Numbered from the stretch's first letter, positions 51,394 through 60,727 are shown. The stretch is 64,000 nucleotides of DNA from Saprospiraceae bacterium (GCA_016714985.1 JADKBS010000003.1:310001-374000), one strand, 5' to 3'. Notes: a model not told the origin generated them from the letters alone. Made by a program: numbers and translations.

Positions 51394-53055
51394 TTACCGC
51401 TTCACCCTCACATAAAACCTTTTATCCACTTCAAATTCTTCAATCTTGTCGAACTTGCAGCTTGCAGCTTGGCGCTGCATGGTTGGTCTTATCCAGACCC
51501 ATTTGCCCGGCTCAAGTTGGACTTTCAAAGGCAGGTCGAAGCCAGGCACGCATTTCGTCCAGCGGTAATGCAACTCTTTTTCACGAACGCCCCGTTTCTT
51601 TTCTTTTTCCACCAAGCTAACATCCAGCACAGGGATGTCCGTCCTGCGCAGGTATTGGTCGAAGACCCTTGAGAAGTCAATGCCAGATTGTTGACTAACG
51701 TAGTCCTCTACCTGCTTGGTGGTCACGGTCTGGTGCCAGAAGGTCTTGTTCAGGCCACGGAGTATCTGACGGAATTTTTCATCGTCGTCCATCACCGCTC
51801 GAATCGTGTGCAATAGGCTGCCACCTTTGTAATACATATCACCGCTGCCTTCTTGGTTCACGTCATAATGGCCAATGATGTTCTCCCGGTTGCCGATGAG
51901 CGCCCTGCAACCGACGTTGTAAGTGGTGGCGGCTTCCTCGCCCATTGTGCAGCCCGTGTAGAGGGTTTCCGAGTAGTTGGTGAAGCCTTCGTGTACCCAC
52001 ATATCGGCGATGTCCTTGGTGGTGATGTTGTTGCCGAACCACTCGTGGCCCGACTCATGCACGAGTATGAAGTCCCAATTTAACCCCACACCCGTGGCTG
52101 AAAGGTCACGGCCACGGTAGCCGTTTTGGTAGCCATTGCCATAGGCAACGGCGCTCTGGTGCTCCATGCCGAGGTGCGGTGACTCCACCAATTTGTACCC
52201 ATCCTCATAGAATGGGTAGGGGCCAAACCAATGCTCGAAGCAGTCCAGCATTTTGGGCGTATCGGTCAAAAAGCGGGACTTGGCCTTGTCCAGGTTGTAG
52301 TCCATCGCCCAAAAATCGAGGTCAAGCGGGCCAGCCTCGCCTTGGTATTTTTCCTTGAAGTTGGCGTAATATCCAATGTACGGGATGATGTTGTAGTTGT
52401 TGATGGGGTTGGTGACTACCCAAGTATAGGTCATTGTGCCATCGCTATTATCTTTTGTGCTGCGCAAACGCCCATTGCCCACGCCCACGAGCGGCTTGGG
52501 GCAGGTGATGTGCAGGGCGGCGCTGTCTGGCTCGTCGTACTGGTGGTCTTTGTTGGGATACCAAATGCTCGGCCCCACGCCTTGGCAAGCCACCGAAATC
52601 CACGGGCGGCCTTGTTGGTCCTTGCCCCAAATGGTGCCGCCGTCCCAAGGTGGGCGAATGGCTTCAATTGGTTTGCCGTGGTAGTACAAGCTGATTTTAT
52701 GAAAGGACGGCGCCTGTTGCGCAGCAACCAATTGAATAAAATAGGCGTTGCCGTCCTGTTTCCAAGTCAACCTTTGGCCATCTTGCACGGCACTGTCGAG
52801 CAAGAGCGGGTACATAAGGTCTATCTGCATATTATCCGTATTGCTGCTCCGCAATACCTCGTAGGTAATGGTGTTCCACCCAGCAAGGCTTTTGCTTTCG
52901 GAATCAAATGCCACATGGAGGTCGTAATGCCGGGCGTCCCACCAAGCACGTTCGGGGGTGACGGAGCCACGCAGGGTATCGGCATGGGTTAAGGTTTGGG
53001 CAGACACACAATATGGTAGCAGAAAAACGGCAAAGGCTAATGACCTCATTTTCAT
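51394..53055 (-). CDS. M1-type metallopeptidase, short form
   Basis: A 553-residue secreted peptidase with signal peptide MKMRSLAFAVFLLPYCVSAQ. Zinc site HESGHEWFGNNITT plus Glu in WVHEGFTNYSE; the aminopeptidase GAMEN motif is replaced by LGMEHQSAVAYGN. The C-terminal HEAT-like domain of full M1 enzymes is missing, so the chain ends soon after the catalytic domain and a small C-terminal beta domain. It is expected to trim peptides in the periplasm or outside the cell. It has its own strong promoter, divergent from comF. Confidence 0.88.
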   Translation of the reverse strand: MKMRSLAFAVFLLPYCVSAQTLTHADTLRGSVTPERAWWDARHYDLHVAFDSESKSLAGWNTITYEVLRSSNTDNMQIDLMYPLLLDSAVQDGQRLTWKQDGNAYFIQLVAAQQAPSFHKISLYYHGKPIEAIRPPWDGGTIWGKDQQGRPWISVACQGVGPSIWYPNKDHQYDEPDSAALHITCPKPLVGVGNGRLRSTKDNSDGTMTYTWVVTNPINNYNIIPYIGYYANFKEKYQGEAGPLDLDFWAMDYNLDKAKSRFLTDTPKMLDCFEHWFGPYPFYEDGYKLVESPHLGMEHQSAVAYGNGYQNGYRGRDLSATGVGLNWDFILVHESGHEWFGNNITTKDIADMWVHEGFTNYSETLYTGCTMGEEAATTYNVGCRALIGNRENIIGHYDVNQEGSGDMYYKGGSLLHTIRAVMDDDEKFRQILRGLNKTFWHQTVTTKQVEDYVSQQSGIDFSRVFDQYLRRTDIPVLDVSLVEKEKKRGVREKELHYRWTKCVPGFDLPLKVQLEPGKWVWIRPTMQRQAASCKFDKIEEFEVDKRFYVRVKR

Positions 53056-53133
53056 TGCGTTGATGAAAGATTGACAGCAATGGGACTTGACTAAACGGCA
53101 GTGTGGCCCATCGCATTTCTTTTATAGACAACC

Positions 53134-53161
53134 CAAAGGTAGCAAGCGTTGCCAAATCCAA
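53134..53161 (-). promoter_or_regulatory. Promoter of the M1-type peptidase
   Basis: Minus-strand TTG (53159-53161), a 17-nt spacer and TACCTTTG (53134-53141), a full match. The leader is about 70 nt. Confidence 0.75.
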
Positions 53162-53256
53162 TGAGGTCATGGCATTCTTGGGCTTAAGAATTGCAAAACA
53201 GCAGCTAAACATATTTTTATAATCAAAACAAATATTTGACGTGCTTTGAAACACGG

Positions 53257-53284
53257 TTGCCACACAGGGTTTAATTTAGCTTTC
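53257..53284 (+). promoter_or_regulatory. Promoter of comF
   Basis: TTG (53257-53259), a 17-nt spacer and TAGCTTTC (53277-53284), one base off the -7 consensus, 23 nt before the ATG. Confidence 0.5.
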
Positions 53285-53306
53285 ATTTTATCGAAAAAAT
53301 TGACCT

Positions 53307-54008
53307 ATGAGAAACTTGCTCCGTCCCTTTGAGGACTTGCTCTGCTTGTTTTTCCCACATCTTTGCCTCGCCTGCGAGCACAATGCCCCACCTTATGGGG
53401 AGCATATCTGCACCTCTTGTAGGCTAACCTTGCCCGAATCCAATTACCACACAAGAAAGGACAACCCCTTCACCGAGAAGTTTTGGGGTAGGATTGACCT
53501 CCATGCTGGCACGGCCATGTACCTCTTTACGAAGGAAAGCCGGGTCCAGCATTTGATACACAACCTTAAGTATAAACGAAAACAAGAGGTAGGCATCATA
53601 CTTGGTCGCAGGCTCGGAGCCACACTGCGACATGCTCCGCTCTTCGCGGATGTGGACGTGATAGTGCCCGTGCCGCTCCATTTGCGGAAACTGCGGATTC
53701 GGGGCTACAACCAAAGCGAGGTGTTCGCAGAAGGCATTTCGGAGACTTTTGGCAGGCAACATATCGGGGACGGCATGAGGAGGGTAGTGCATTCTGCTTC
53801 GCAAACCAAGCAGTCGAGGGAGGCTCGTCTGCACAACGTGGGCGAGGTCTTTCAGGTCAACAAACCAAAATCATTGGAAGGGAAGCATATTCTCTTGGTG
53901 GACGACGTGCTGACGACGGGCGCTACCTTGGAGACTTGTGCCAGCCGACTATTGGAACTGCCTGGCACGAGGGTGAGCATGGCGACGATTGCGATTGCGA
54001 TGCACTGA
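53307..54008 (+). CDS. comF: ComF family phosphoribosyltransferase-like protein
   Basis: A 233-residue ComF: N-terminal zinc-finger-like segment with Cys pairs (CLACEHN, CTSC) and a PRTase domain whose PRPP-binding loop is ILLVDDVLTTGATLETC. In natural competence ComF acts in DNA uptake/recombination, and homologues occur in noncompetent bacteria. Its stop codon TGA abuts the stop codon of pyrH on the opposite strand (TGATCA). Confidence 0.9.
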   Translation: MRNLLRPFEDLLCLFFPHLCLACEHNAPPYGEHICTSCRLTLPESNYHTRKDNPFTEKFWGRIDLHAGTAMYLFTKESRVQHLIHNLKYKRKQEVGIILGRRLGATLRHAPLFADVDVIVPVPLHLRKLRIRGYNQSEVFAEGISETFGRQHIGDGMRRVVHSASQTKQSREARLHNVGEVFQVNKPKSLEGKHILLVDDVLTTGATLETCASRLLELPGTRVSMATIAIAMH

Positions 54009-54725
54009 TCACCCTACCTCCACCAACGTCCCCACCCGCTCGCCCTGTACGATGCGCTTTAGGTTGTCCTTGTCGTTGACGTTAAAAACGATGATGGGCA
54101 CGTTGTTCTCTTGGCAGATGGTGAAGGCCGTCATGTCCATGACGCCGAGGCCCATGCTGATGGCTTGGTTGAAGGTGAGGTGGTCGAACTTGACAGCGTT
54201 GGGGTTTTTCTCTGGGTCGGAGTCGTAGATGCCGTCCACCCTGGTGCCTTTTAAAATCACGTCGGCACTGACTTCATTGGCACGCAGCGCAGCAGCTGAA
54301 TCCGTTGTGAAATAGGGGTTGCCCGTGCCACCGGAGAAGAGCACGACCCTGCCTTTTTCGAGGTGCCGAACAGCCCTGCGGCGGATATAAGGTTCTGCAA
54401 TCTGGTCCATTTTGATGGCCGAGATGAGGCGGGTGAACACACCCACTTCTTCGAGGGCGCTTTGCAGGGCCATGCCGTTGATGACGGTGGCCAACATGCC
54501 CATGTAGTCGCCCTGCACCCGGTCTATGCCCGATTGCGCCGCCTGCAAGCCACGGAAGATATTGCCGCCACCGATTACGACGGCCACCTCTACGTTCATC
54601 GCAACCAACTCTTTGATTTGATTGGCGTAGTGAAACAGCATCGAGGCTTCAATGCCATATTTCTGGGTGCCCATGAGCGACTCACCGCTCAGTTTCAATA
54701 GTATTCTTTTGTATTTGAGTGCCAT
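54009..54725 (-). CDS. pyrH: UMP kinase
   Basis: A 238-residue bacterial UMP kinase (amino acid kinase fold) making UDP. MALKYKRILLKLSGESLMG is the family N-terminus; the NTP-binding GGGNIFRG and VVLFSGGTGNPYFTTDS motifs are present, and the C-terminus KRIVQGERVGTLVEVG is typical. An extension to 54770 is not used because it lacks family similarity. It follows tsf on the minus strand, as in the rpsB-tsf-pyrH order; frr is absent, and a terminator separates it from tsf. Confidence 0.94.
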   Translation of the reverse strand: MALKYKRILLKLSGESLMGTQKYGIEASMLFHYANQIKELVAMNVEVAVVIGGGNIFRGLQAAQSGIDRVQGDYMGMLATVINGMALQSALEEVGVFTRLISAIKMDQIAEPYIRRRAVRHLEKGRVVLFSGGTGNPYFTTDSAAALRANEVSADVILKGTRVDGIYDSDPEKNPNAVKFDHLTFNQAISMGLGVMDMTAFTICQENNVPIIVFNVNDKDNLKRIVQGERVGTLVEVG

Positions 54726-54770
54726 GCTGCGAAGGAAAGGGGAAAAAATGAAAAGGAAAATATGGGGCAT

Positions 54771-54804
54771 AAAAAAAGGCGAATTAATTGCTTAATTCGC
54801 CTTT
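54771..54804 (-). terminator. Terminator between tsf and pyrH
   Basis: AAAGGCGAATTAA pairs with TTAATTCGCCTTT with a 4-nt loop; on the minus strand it ends in seven U. It would make pyrH transcription partly independent of rpsB-tsf. Confidence 0.85.
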
Positions 54805-54819
54805 CATGGCTTCGGGCGA

Positions 54820-55668
54820 TTATCCCAATTCAACGTGCTTGAAAGCTGTGACCGTCAAGTCTTTGTGCAGACTTTGCAGGTACTGAGCCACTGTCATTTT
54901 GCCGTCCTTCACGTAGGTCTGGTTGAGCAGTGTGCTTTCTTGGTAGAACTTGTTCAGTTTGCCGATGGCAATCTTTTCCAGCATGGCCTCTGGCTTGCCT
55001 TCTTGGCGAGCTTGCTCCTTGCCGATTTCGATTTCCTTCTCGATAAGGTCAGCAGAGACGCCATCCTTGTCAAGGGCCACGGGGCGCATGGCGGCAACCT
55101 GCATGGCCACGTTCTTGCCTGGCTCGATGAAATCAGGACCTTCAAGGTTCAAGGCCACGATTACGCCGGCACGGTTGCCCATGTGGATGTAAGAGAGCAC
55201 TTGGCCTTGGCCAGCGGCAGTTTCGAGCTTGGCGTAGTAGCTTACCTCCATTTTCTCGCCCGTTACGCCAGTTTGCTCAATGGTTTTCTCGCCAATGCTG
55301 ATGCTACCATCGTAAGGAAGTGCAAGCAGGCCATCGAGGTTCTCCGGCAGGTGCTTGAGGGCAATTTCAGCGATGGCTTTTGCGAACTTAACGAAATCCT
55401 CGTTTTTGGCCACAAAGTCGGTCTCGCAGCCAAGGCGAATGATTACGCCATTGTTGCGGTTGGCAGAGGTAAGTGCAATTACGGCACCTTCCTTGGCTTC
55501 ACGGTCAGCCCTCTTCAGAGAGAGTTTCTGGCCTTGTTTGCGCAGCACTTCTACTGCTTTATCGAAATCGCCACCCGCTTCTTCGAGGGCTTTTTTGCAA
55601 TCCATCATGCCGGCCCCCGTCATGTCACGGAGCTTTTTTACGTCGGCAGCTGATAATGTAGCGGACAT
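54820..55668 (-). CDS. tsf: Elongation factor Ts
   Basis: A 282-residue EF-Ts, the guanine-nucleotide exchange factor for EF-Tu. N-terminal UBA-like domain VKKLRDMTGAGMMDCKKALE, the core Rossmann-like segments (RLGCETDFVAKNEDF, the conserved TDFV motif) and the C-terminal part ending KHVELG are present. It follows rpsB on the minus strand. Confidence 0.96.
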   Translation of the reverse strand: MSATLSAADVKKLRDMTGAGMMDCKKALEEAGGDFDKAVEVLRKQGQKLSLKRADREAKEGAVIALTSANRNNGVIIRLGCETDFVAKNEDFVKFAKAIAEIALKHLPENLDGLLALPYDGSISIGEKTIEQTGVTGEKMEVSYYAKLETAAGQGQVLSYIHMGNRAGVIVALNLEGPDFIEPGKNVAMQVAAMRPVALDKDGVSADLIEKEIEIGKEQARQEGKPEAMLEKIAIGKLNKFYQESTLLNQTYVKDGKMTVAQYLQSLHKDLTVTAFKHVELG

Positions 55669-55803
55669 TTTGATTGAATTTAATGGTTAAGAATTTGATT
55701 GGCGCAATTGTACGCTCATTCAAATAGGATGTTTTAAGGAATTGTATGAAGATTACCTGAATTATTTAACATGCAGGAATCCAATACCACAATCCCAAGG
55801 GAT

Positions 55804-56529
55804 TTAACCCTCCACCTCGGCTTCCTTCTCCTCAGGCTTCGTAGCGCGCTCGCCCAAGCCTTCACGGATAGCTTCTACCAAGTAGCCGGTGATGATGCCG
55901 ATTGACTTTGAAGCATCATCGTTGGCTGGGATGGCGAAATCCACCTTGTTGGGGTCGGAGTTCGTGTCCACCATGGCGAAGGTGCGGATGCCCAAGCGGT
56001 GCGCCTCGGCAAGTGCGAGGTGCTCATGCTGGATGTCCACCACGAAGATGGCTGCCGGGAGGCGGCCCAGGCTCTCGATACCGCCGAACACCTTATCCAA
56101 TTTTTGGCGCTCACGGTCAAGGGTGAGGCGCTCTTTCTTGGTCATGCTTGCAGCAGTACCATCGGCGAGCATTCGCTCGATGTTCTGCATTTTCTTTACC
56201 GAACGCTTGATGGTAGCGAAATTGGTCATCATGCCACCGAGCCAGCGGTCGGTCACAAAAGGCATCCCAACGGATTGCGCTGCGTTGGCAACGATGTCGC
56301 GGGCTTGCTTCTTTGTGGCAACGAACAGGATTTTGCGGCCAGACTTGGCAATGGCGCGCATGGCGTTGGCGGCACGATCCAGTCCTTCCAAAGTGCGGTT
56401 CAGGTCAATGATGTGGATGCCTTTGCGCTCCATGAAGATATAGGGCGCCATTTTCGGGTTCCATTTTTTGCGCATGTGGCCAAAGTGAACCCCAGCATCG
56501 AGCAAATCTTGGTATGTAGGTTTTGCCAT
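55804..56529 (-). CDS. rpsB: 30S ribosomal protein S2
   Basis: A 241-residue S2. Start at 56529 gives MAKPTYQDLLDAGVHFGHMR, the family N-terminus; an upstream in-frame extension to 56604 crosses the heptad array and is not used. Conserved features: RKKWNPKMAPYIF, GRKILFVATKKQARDIV and DTNSDPNKVDFAIPANDDA. It stands downstream of rpsI and upstream of tsf. Confidence 0.97.
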   Translation of the reverse strand: MAKPTYQDLLDAGVHFGHMRKKWNPKMAPYIFMERKGIHIIDLNRTLEGLDRAANAMRAIAKSGRKILFVATKKQARDIVANAAQSVGMPFVTDRWLGGMMTNFATIKRSVKKMQNIERMLADGTAASMTKKERLTLDRERQKLDKVFGGIESLGRLPAAIFVVDIQHEHLALAEAHRLGIRTFAMVDTNSDPNKVDFAIPANDDASKSIGIITGYLVEAIREGLGERATKPEEKEAEVEG

Positions 56530-56543
56530 TTTATTTAAATTGC

Positions 56544-56614
56544 TTTTGGCTTTTGGTCGTTGGCTGTTGACGGCTAACCCCATGGGGCTATTAGCCAACA
56601 GCAAACGACCAATG
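56544..56614. repeat. Inverted heptad array between rpsI and rpsB
   Basis: TTGGCTT/TTGGTCG/TTGGCTG/TTGACGG units on one side and inverse CCAACAG/CAAACGA/CCAATGG units on the other around CCCCATGGGG. The arms pair over about 20 bp. It fills the spacer between the two ribosomal genes. Confidence 0.85.
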
Positions 56615-56622
56615 GCCGAGAA

Positions 56623-57012
56623 TTAACGTTTGGAGAACTGGAAGCTCTTCCTTGCTTTTGGTTTACCGTATTTCTTGCGCTCCACTTCGCGGGCGTCGCG
56701 GGTCAGAAACTTCTTGTCCTTTAACGGCTTGCGGAAGTCGGCATTCAACTTCACCAGCGCACGGCTGATGCCCATGCGGGTAGCTTCTGCCTGGCCTTTG
56801 TAGCCGCCGCCGTCAACGTTGACCTTCAGGTCGTAGAGATTACTTTCTATGTTTACAGTAAAGAAAGGCTCGGTGATGGCGCCCTGTACGTGTACCTGCG
56901 GAAAGTACTCTTTGTAGTCCTTGCCGTTCACGCTGATTTTGCCCTCACCTTTGGTAAGATAAACCCTCGCAACAGAGGCTTTCCTTCTCCCTATGGCATT
57001 TATCATTTCCAT
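56623..57012 (-). CDS. rpsI: 30S ribosomal protein S9
   Basis: A 129-residue S9 with the characteristic GRRKASVARVYL near the N-terminus, GQAEATRMGISRAL and the basic C-terminus (KARKSFQFSKR) that reaches the P-site tRNA. It follows rplM closely. Confidence 0.97.
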   Translation of the reverse strand: MEMINAIGRRKASVARVYLTKGEGKISVNGKDYKEYFPQVHVQGAITEPFFTVNIESNLYDLKVNVDGGGYKGQAEATRMGISRALVKLNADFRKPLKDKKFLTRDAREVERKKYGKPKARKSFQFSKR

Positions 57013-57030
57013 GTTTGAAATATTTCCTGA

Positions 57031-57474
57031 TTAAAAGTTAAATGGTTGGGGCTTCTGCGCCTGATGAGGGTGCTCCCCACCAGCATAGACGAATAGCTTC
57101 TTTATCATGGCATTGCCCAGCTTGGTGTGGGGCAGCATGCCACGAACGCCTATTTCTATGACCGACTCCGGCTTGCGGCTAAGGAGGTTGCGGGCAGTTT
57201 CCCGCTTAAGGCCACCTGGGTATCCTGTATAGCGAAGGAACTCCTTCTGATCCAATTTCTTGCCGGTAAAGCGAATTTTGTCGGCATTTATGACGACAAT
57301 GTTGTCCCCTGTGTCAACGTGCGGGGTGAAGTCAGGCTTATGCTTGCCCCTCAGTACCGCAGCAATGCGGGAAAACAGGCGACCTGCCGTCTGGTTGGTG
57401 GCATCTACCAAGTACCAGTTACGCTTCACCTCTTCCTTCTTCGCCGACACGGTGTTGTAACTCCGAGTATTCAC
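57031..57474 (-). CDS. rplM: 50S ribosomal protein L13
   Basis: A 147-residue L13 (RNWYLVDATNQTAGRLFSRIA, HKPDFTPHVDTGDNIVVINA, GMLPHTKLG). It is the first gene of the minus-strand rplM-rpsI-rpsB-tsf-pyrH series and has a full promoter match upstream. Confidence 0.97.
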   Translation of the reverse strand: MNTRSYNTVSAKKEEVKRNWYLVDATNQTAGRLFSRIAAVLRGKHKPDFTPHVDTGDNIVVINADKIRFTGKKLDQKEFLRYTGYPGGLKRETARNLLSRKPESVIEIGVRGMLPHTKLGNAMIKKLFVYAGGEHPHQAQKPQPFNF

Positions 57475-57538
57475 GATTTTATGCGTTTAAACTGTGATGA
57501 AATTTTTGCTTGTCAAATACCTTTTTTTAAGGCGGGTG

Positions 57539-57568
57539 CAAAGGTAATTCCGTTTGGTTGATTTACAA
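57539..57568 (-). promoter_or_regulatory. Promoter of the rplM operon
   Basis: Minus-strand TTG (57566-57568), a 19-nt spacer and TACCTTTG (57539-57546). The leader to the start at 57474 is about 55 nt; I see no obvious leader RNA hairpin in it. Confidence 0.75.
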
Positions 57569-57727
57569 CGCCAATTATTGTTTTTTTTGAAAAAAATTTT
57601 TCATAACTGATTGAATTTCAGTCCAATTTTTGACTTCCAATTTCAAAGCACAGATAATCAAGCTGCTACGCAACGACCGACACAGCACAAACTGCCAGCG
57701 TTTCGTTCTATTGACCTGTACTTCAAC

Positions 57728-57735
57728 TAACTTTG
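57728..57735 (+). promoter_or_regulatory. -7 promoter element of the FKBP gene
   Basis: TAACTTTG matches TAnnTTTG, 22 nt before the ATG. The -33 site is a weak TTC 19 nt upstream. Confidence 0.6.
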
Positions 57736-57756
57736 TGTCAAAAAAACAAGTAGTGC

Positions 57757-58221
57757 ATGCGTAAAATTTTTCATTTCTCCATTCTTATGGCCGCTTTCGG
57801 CCTTGTTGCTGGCTGTATTCCGGATCCCATATCGGCTGAGGACCAATTAGCCAAGGACATCAAGCTGATTGAAGAATACCTTGACGAAAACAACCTCGAG
57901 GCCGAGTCCACGGAATCAGGACTACATTATATTATAGAGGAACCTGGCAGTGGCGGCCACCCCAAGCTTGAAGACGAGGTGACAGTGCATTACAAAGGCT
58001 ACTTGCTCGATGGGAGCGTCTTTGACCAGACCGACGGCTCGCCCATCAGCTTTGGTTTGCAGCAAGTGATTGTTGGTTGGCAAGAAGGCATCCCGCTCTT
58101 CCAAAAGGGCGGAAAGGGCAAGCTCTTCATCCCATCTGGTTTGGGTTATGGCGCCAACCCGCCCCCAGGCATCCCTTCCAGGGCCGTTTTGGCCTTCGAT
58201 GTGGAACTGGTTGATTTTTGA
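57757..58221 (+). CDS. FKBP-type peptidyl-prolyl isomerase, lipoprotein
   Basis: A 154-residue lipoprotein (MRKIFHFSILMAAFGLVAGC, Cys20) with an FKBP domain: DEVTVHYKGYLLDGSVFDQT, FGLQQVIVGWQEGIPLFQKG and a C-terminal LAFDVELVDF strand. It speeds cis-trans proline isomerisation in the periplasm during envelope protein folding. Its stop overlaps the hemW start by one base (TGATG), so translation is coupled. Confidence 0.92.
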   Translation: MRKIFHFSILMAAFGLVAGCIPDPISAEDQLAKDIKLIEEYLDENNLEAESTESGLHYIIEEPGSGGHPKLEDEVTVHYKGYLLDGSVFDQTDGSPISFGLQQVIVGWQEGIPLFQKGGKGKLFIPSGLGYGANPPPGIPSRAVLAFDVELVDF

Positions 58222-59345
58222 TGGCCGGCCTCTACCTCCATATCCCCTTCTGCAAACAGGCTTGCCACTATTGCAATTTCCACTTCTCGACATCCTTCAA
58301 GAACAAGGATGCGATGGTGGCAACCCTGTTACATGAACTCCGCTTACAAAAAGAATATCTCGAAGGCGAGCCGCTCGAAACCATCTACTTTGGCGGCGGC
58401 ACGCCCTCGTTACTTTCCCAGCGTGAACTGGATTCGATTTTCGAGGCAATTTTTAAGCATTATCCCATCGCTTCGCAATACATAGAGGTCACCTTGGAGG
58501 CCAATCCCGATGACCTCATACCACTGAAAATCAACGAATTGCGCAGCTCCCCCGTCAACCGACTTAGCATCGGGGTGCAATCCTTCTCTGAGGCGGACCT
58601 TCGTTTCATGAACAGGGCGCATAATGCCTCCGAAGCGCTTGCCTGCATCCAAAATGCCCAGCAAGCGGGCTTCGAGAACCTCAGCGTTGACCTGATCTAC
58701 GGCTCACCAACCACCTCGCACCACCAGTGGGCCGAAAACCTCCTCACCCTTGTTTCCCTCAAGATTCCTCACCTTTCCTGCTACTGCCTGACGATAGAGC
58801 CTAAGACCGCATTGGCACACCAAGTTAAAAAAGGGGCAGCCAAGCCCGTGGACGACGAACATGCCGCCCAACAGTTCGAGCACCTGATGGCGGCCACCGA
58901 ACATGCAGGCTACGAGCATTACGAAATCAGCAATTTCGCCCTGCCCGGCTGGCACTCCCGCCACAATGCGGCATATTGGCAAGGAAAAAAATACCTCGGC
59001 ATTGGCCCTTCGGCTCATTCCTACAACGGCCATAGCCGCCAGTGGAACGTGGCAAATAATGCCAACTATACCCGTTCCATCCAAGAAGCCGGGCACATAC
59101 CTTTTGAACTGGAAGTATTGACGCCCGTACAGCGCTACAACGAATACGTGATGACTGGCCTTCGCACGGTCTGGGGTTGTAGTCTGCTGAAAATCAAGGG
59201 TTTAGGGTTTGAAGCACATTTTGTAGAAGGGGTAAAAGCCTTCTTGACTGATGGTACAATAGAAAAGGAAGGCGATACTTACCGATTGACGAAGGCGGGC
59301 AGGTTCTTGGCGGATGGCATCGCTGCGGAGTTGTTCGTTGGTTAG
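58221..59345 (+). CDS. hemW: HemW-type radical SAM protein
   Basis: A 374-residue HemW (formerly HemN-like), a radical SAM protein thought to act as heme chaperone. Cluster motif CKQACHYC (CX3CX2C), GGGTPSLLS, RLSIGVQSF and the C-terminal HemN domain (GLRTVWGCSL) are present. It starts at 58221, using the last base of the FKBP stop codon; a TTG one codon earlier is less likely. Confidence 0.93.
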   Translation: MAGLYLHIPFCKQACHYCNFHFSTSFKNKDAMVATLLHELRLQKEYLEGEPLETIYFGGGTPSLLSQRELDSIFEAIFKHYPIASQYIEVTLEANPDDLIPLKINELRSSPVNRLSIGVQSFSEADLRFMNRAHNASEALACIQNAQQAGFENLSVDLIYGSPTTSHHQWAENLLTLVSLKIPHLSCYCLTIEPKTALAHQVKKGAAKPVDDEHAAQQFEHLMAATEHAGYEHYEISNFALPGWHSRHNAAYWQGKKYLGIGPSAHSYNGHSRQWNVANNANYTRSIQEAGHIPFELEVLTPVQRYNEYVMTGLRTVWGCSLLKIKGLGFEAHFVEGVKAFLTDGTIEKEGDTYRLTKAGRFLADGIAAELFVG

Positions 59346-60039
59346 CGGGGACAGGGAACCTGGTTGAATGGGTATAAATAGTTGAATGGGTGAAGGCCAA
59401 CCCAATTCCCCAATGCAACCAATCCCCCTCCAAAAAAAAGCGGCCGAAAGCAAGCCTGATGGCAGCGCTTCCGACCACTTTCCGGGAATAATAAAACAGG
59501 GGGCGTCCGGTTTTTGGGTTTCATTCTCCTTTTTACAAGGCACGGTACTTGTCCAGTATCTTGGAAAAAGTGCAGGGTCACTATGAAATATAGTGCCTGC
59601 ACCGAATTTGAAACCGACTAAAAAATCTTTGAAAATGGGGTCGTGATGTTAGGCTCAAACAGGTCTATTTGATTCATTAAATCCAATCAAAAGCCAGCTT
59701 GACCAAGTTCGTTGATGATAAAAAGGGTAACTAAGTGTGCGACCTCGCAGACAATTGGCACTAGGCAATTGCTGAGGCTTTAGGTGTGCAAAGTGTGGAG
59801 TGAAAACGATACGTGATGCCTGCCTGAGGTGAAGAAACAACACCTCACTTAAAAACTGTGGGAGTGAAAATATTGGGAAGTGTGCGGGAGATGGCGGCCT
59901 TATTGTCGGCCAAAGTTGTTCACAGTTTCTCAAGTAGGTTTAATCACCTAAAAAAACGAAAATAAAAGTCCCTTCCGGGTTGCTCTTCCTTCGGATGTTC
60001 GGTGAATATTTTGCAAGAACCGTGCCAAGTATTTGAAAA
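59346..60039. other. Intergenic region without recognisable gene
   Basis: About 690 bp between convergent hemW and the response-regulator gene. A short direct repeat GTTGAATGGGT lies near 59363 and 59381. Open frames on the minus strand (for example 59655-59933) have no family resemblance or promoter. No tRNA or CRISPR was seen. Confidence 0.6.
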
Positions 60040-60723
60040 TCACATATTAAATCTAAATCCAACCCCGTGAATATTTTCGACTTTGAGGCTTTCATCGTGG
60101 CGCAGGTACTTGCGTAGGCGGGAAATGAACACATCGAGGCTGCGGCCCATGAAGTAGTCGTCTTCTCCCCATAGTTTTTCAAGAATATCGGATCGCTTGA
60201 CGACTTGGTTGGGATTGTCAAGGAAATACTTGAGCAGGTCGGCCTCCCGTTGGGTGAGTGTTTCGGTAGCGCCATTGCAGGTGAGTCCAAGGTTTTTATA
60301 GTCAAATTCGTAGCAGCCAAAACGAAAGACCGTCGGTTTTAAGGCTCCGCCCGATAAGTTCCTTCGGCGGAGAAATATTTCTACCTTCAAAATAAGTTCT
60401 TCGATGCTGAACGGCTTGGTGATATAATCGTCGCCGCCGAGGCGCAAGCCTTTGATCTTGTCCTCTTTTAGCGATTTGGCCGTGAGGAAGATAATGGGAA
60501 TATCGGTGTTGAAGCGGCGGATTTCCTCGGCCACGGCAAAGCCGTCCATCTCCGGCAGCATCACATCAAGGATGCAGAGGTCAAAATTGCCCTGTTTGGC
60601 AGCATCAAGGGCAGACTTCCCATCGGTGCAATGGGTGATTTCATAGCCTTGCATTTCAAGGTTGTCCTTCGTTACAAAGCCAAGGCTTTCGTCGTCTTCT
60701 ACGTAGAGCAGGTGTGGTTTCAT
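60040..60723 (-). CDS. OmpR/PhoB-family response regulator
   Basis: A 227-residue response regulator. Receiver domain with phosphoacceptor Asp in CILDVMLPEMDG, the conserved Thr/Ser in PIIFLTAKS and Lys in DDYITKPFS; C-terminal winged helix with LTQREADLLKYFL and the recognition-helix region SRLRKYLRHD. It is the partner of the histidine kinase just upstream. The start at 60723 (MKPHLLYVEDDESLG) is chosen; the open frame upstream (to 60819) is heptad array. Confidence 0.93.
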   Translation of the reverse strand: MKPHLLYVEDDESLGFVTKDNLEMQGYEITHCTDGKSALDAAKQGNFDLCILDVMLPEMDGFAVAEEIRRFNTDIPIIFLTAKSLKEDKIKGLRLGGDDYITKPFSIEELILKVEIFLRRRNLSGGALKPTVFRFGCYEFDYKNLGLTCNGATETLTQREADLLKYFLDNPNQVVKRSDILEKLWGEDDYFMGRSLDVFISRLRKYLRHDESLKVENIHGVGFRFNM

Positions 60724-60727
60724 ATCG

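Noticed and set aside
59655..59933. 92-codon minus-strand open frame between hemW and the response regulator
   Set aside because: No family resemblance, no promoter or conserved motif; low-information spacer.
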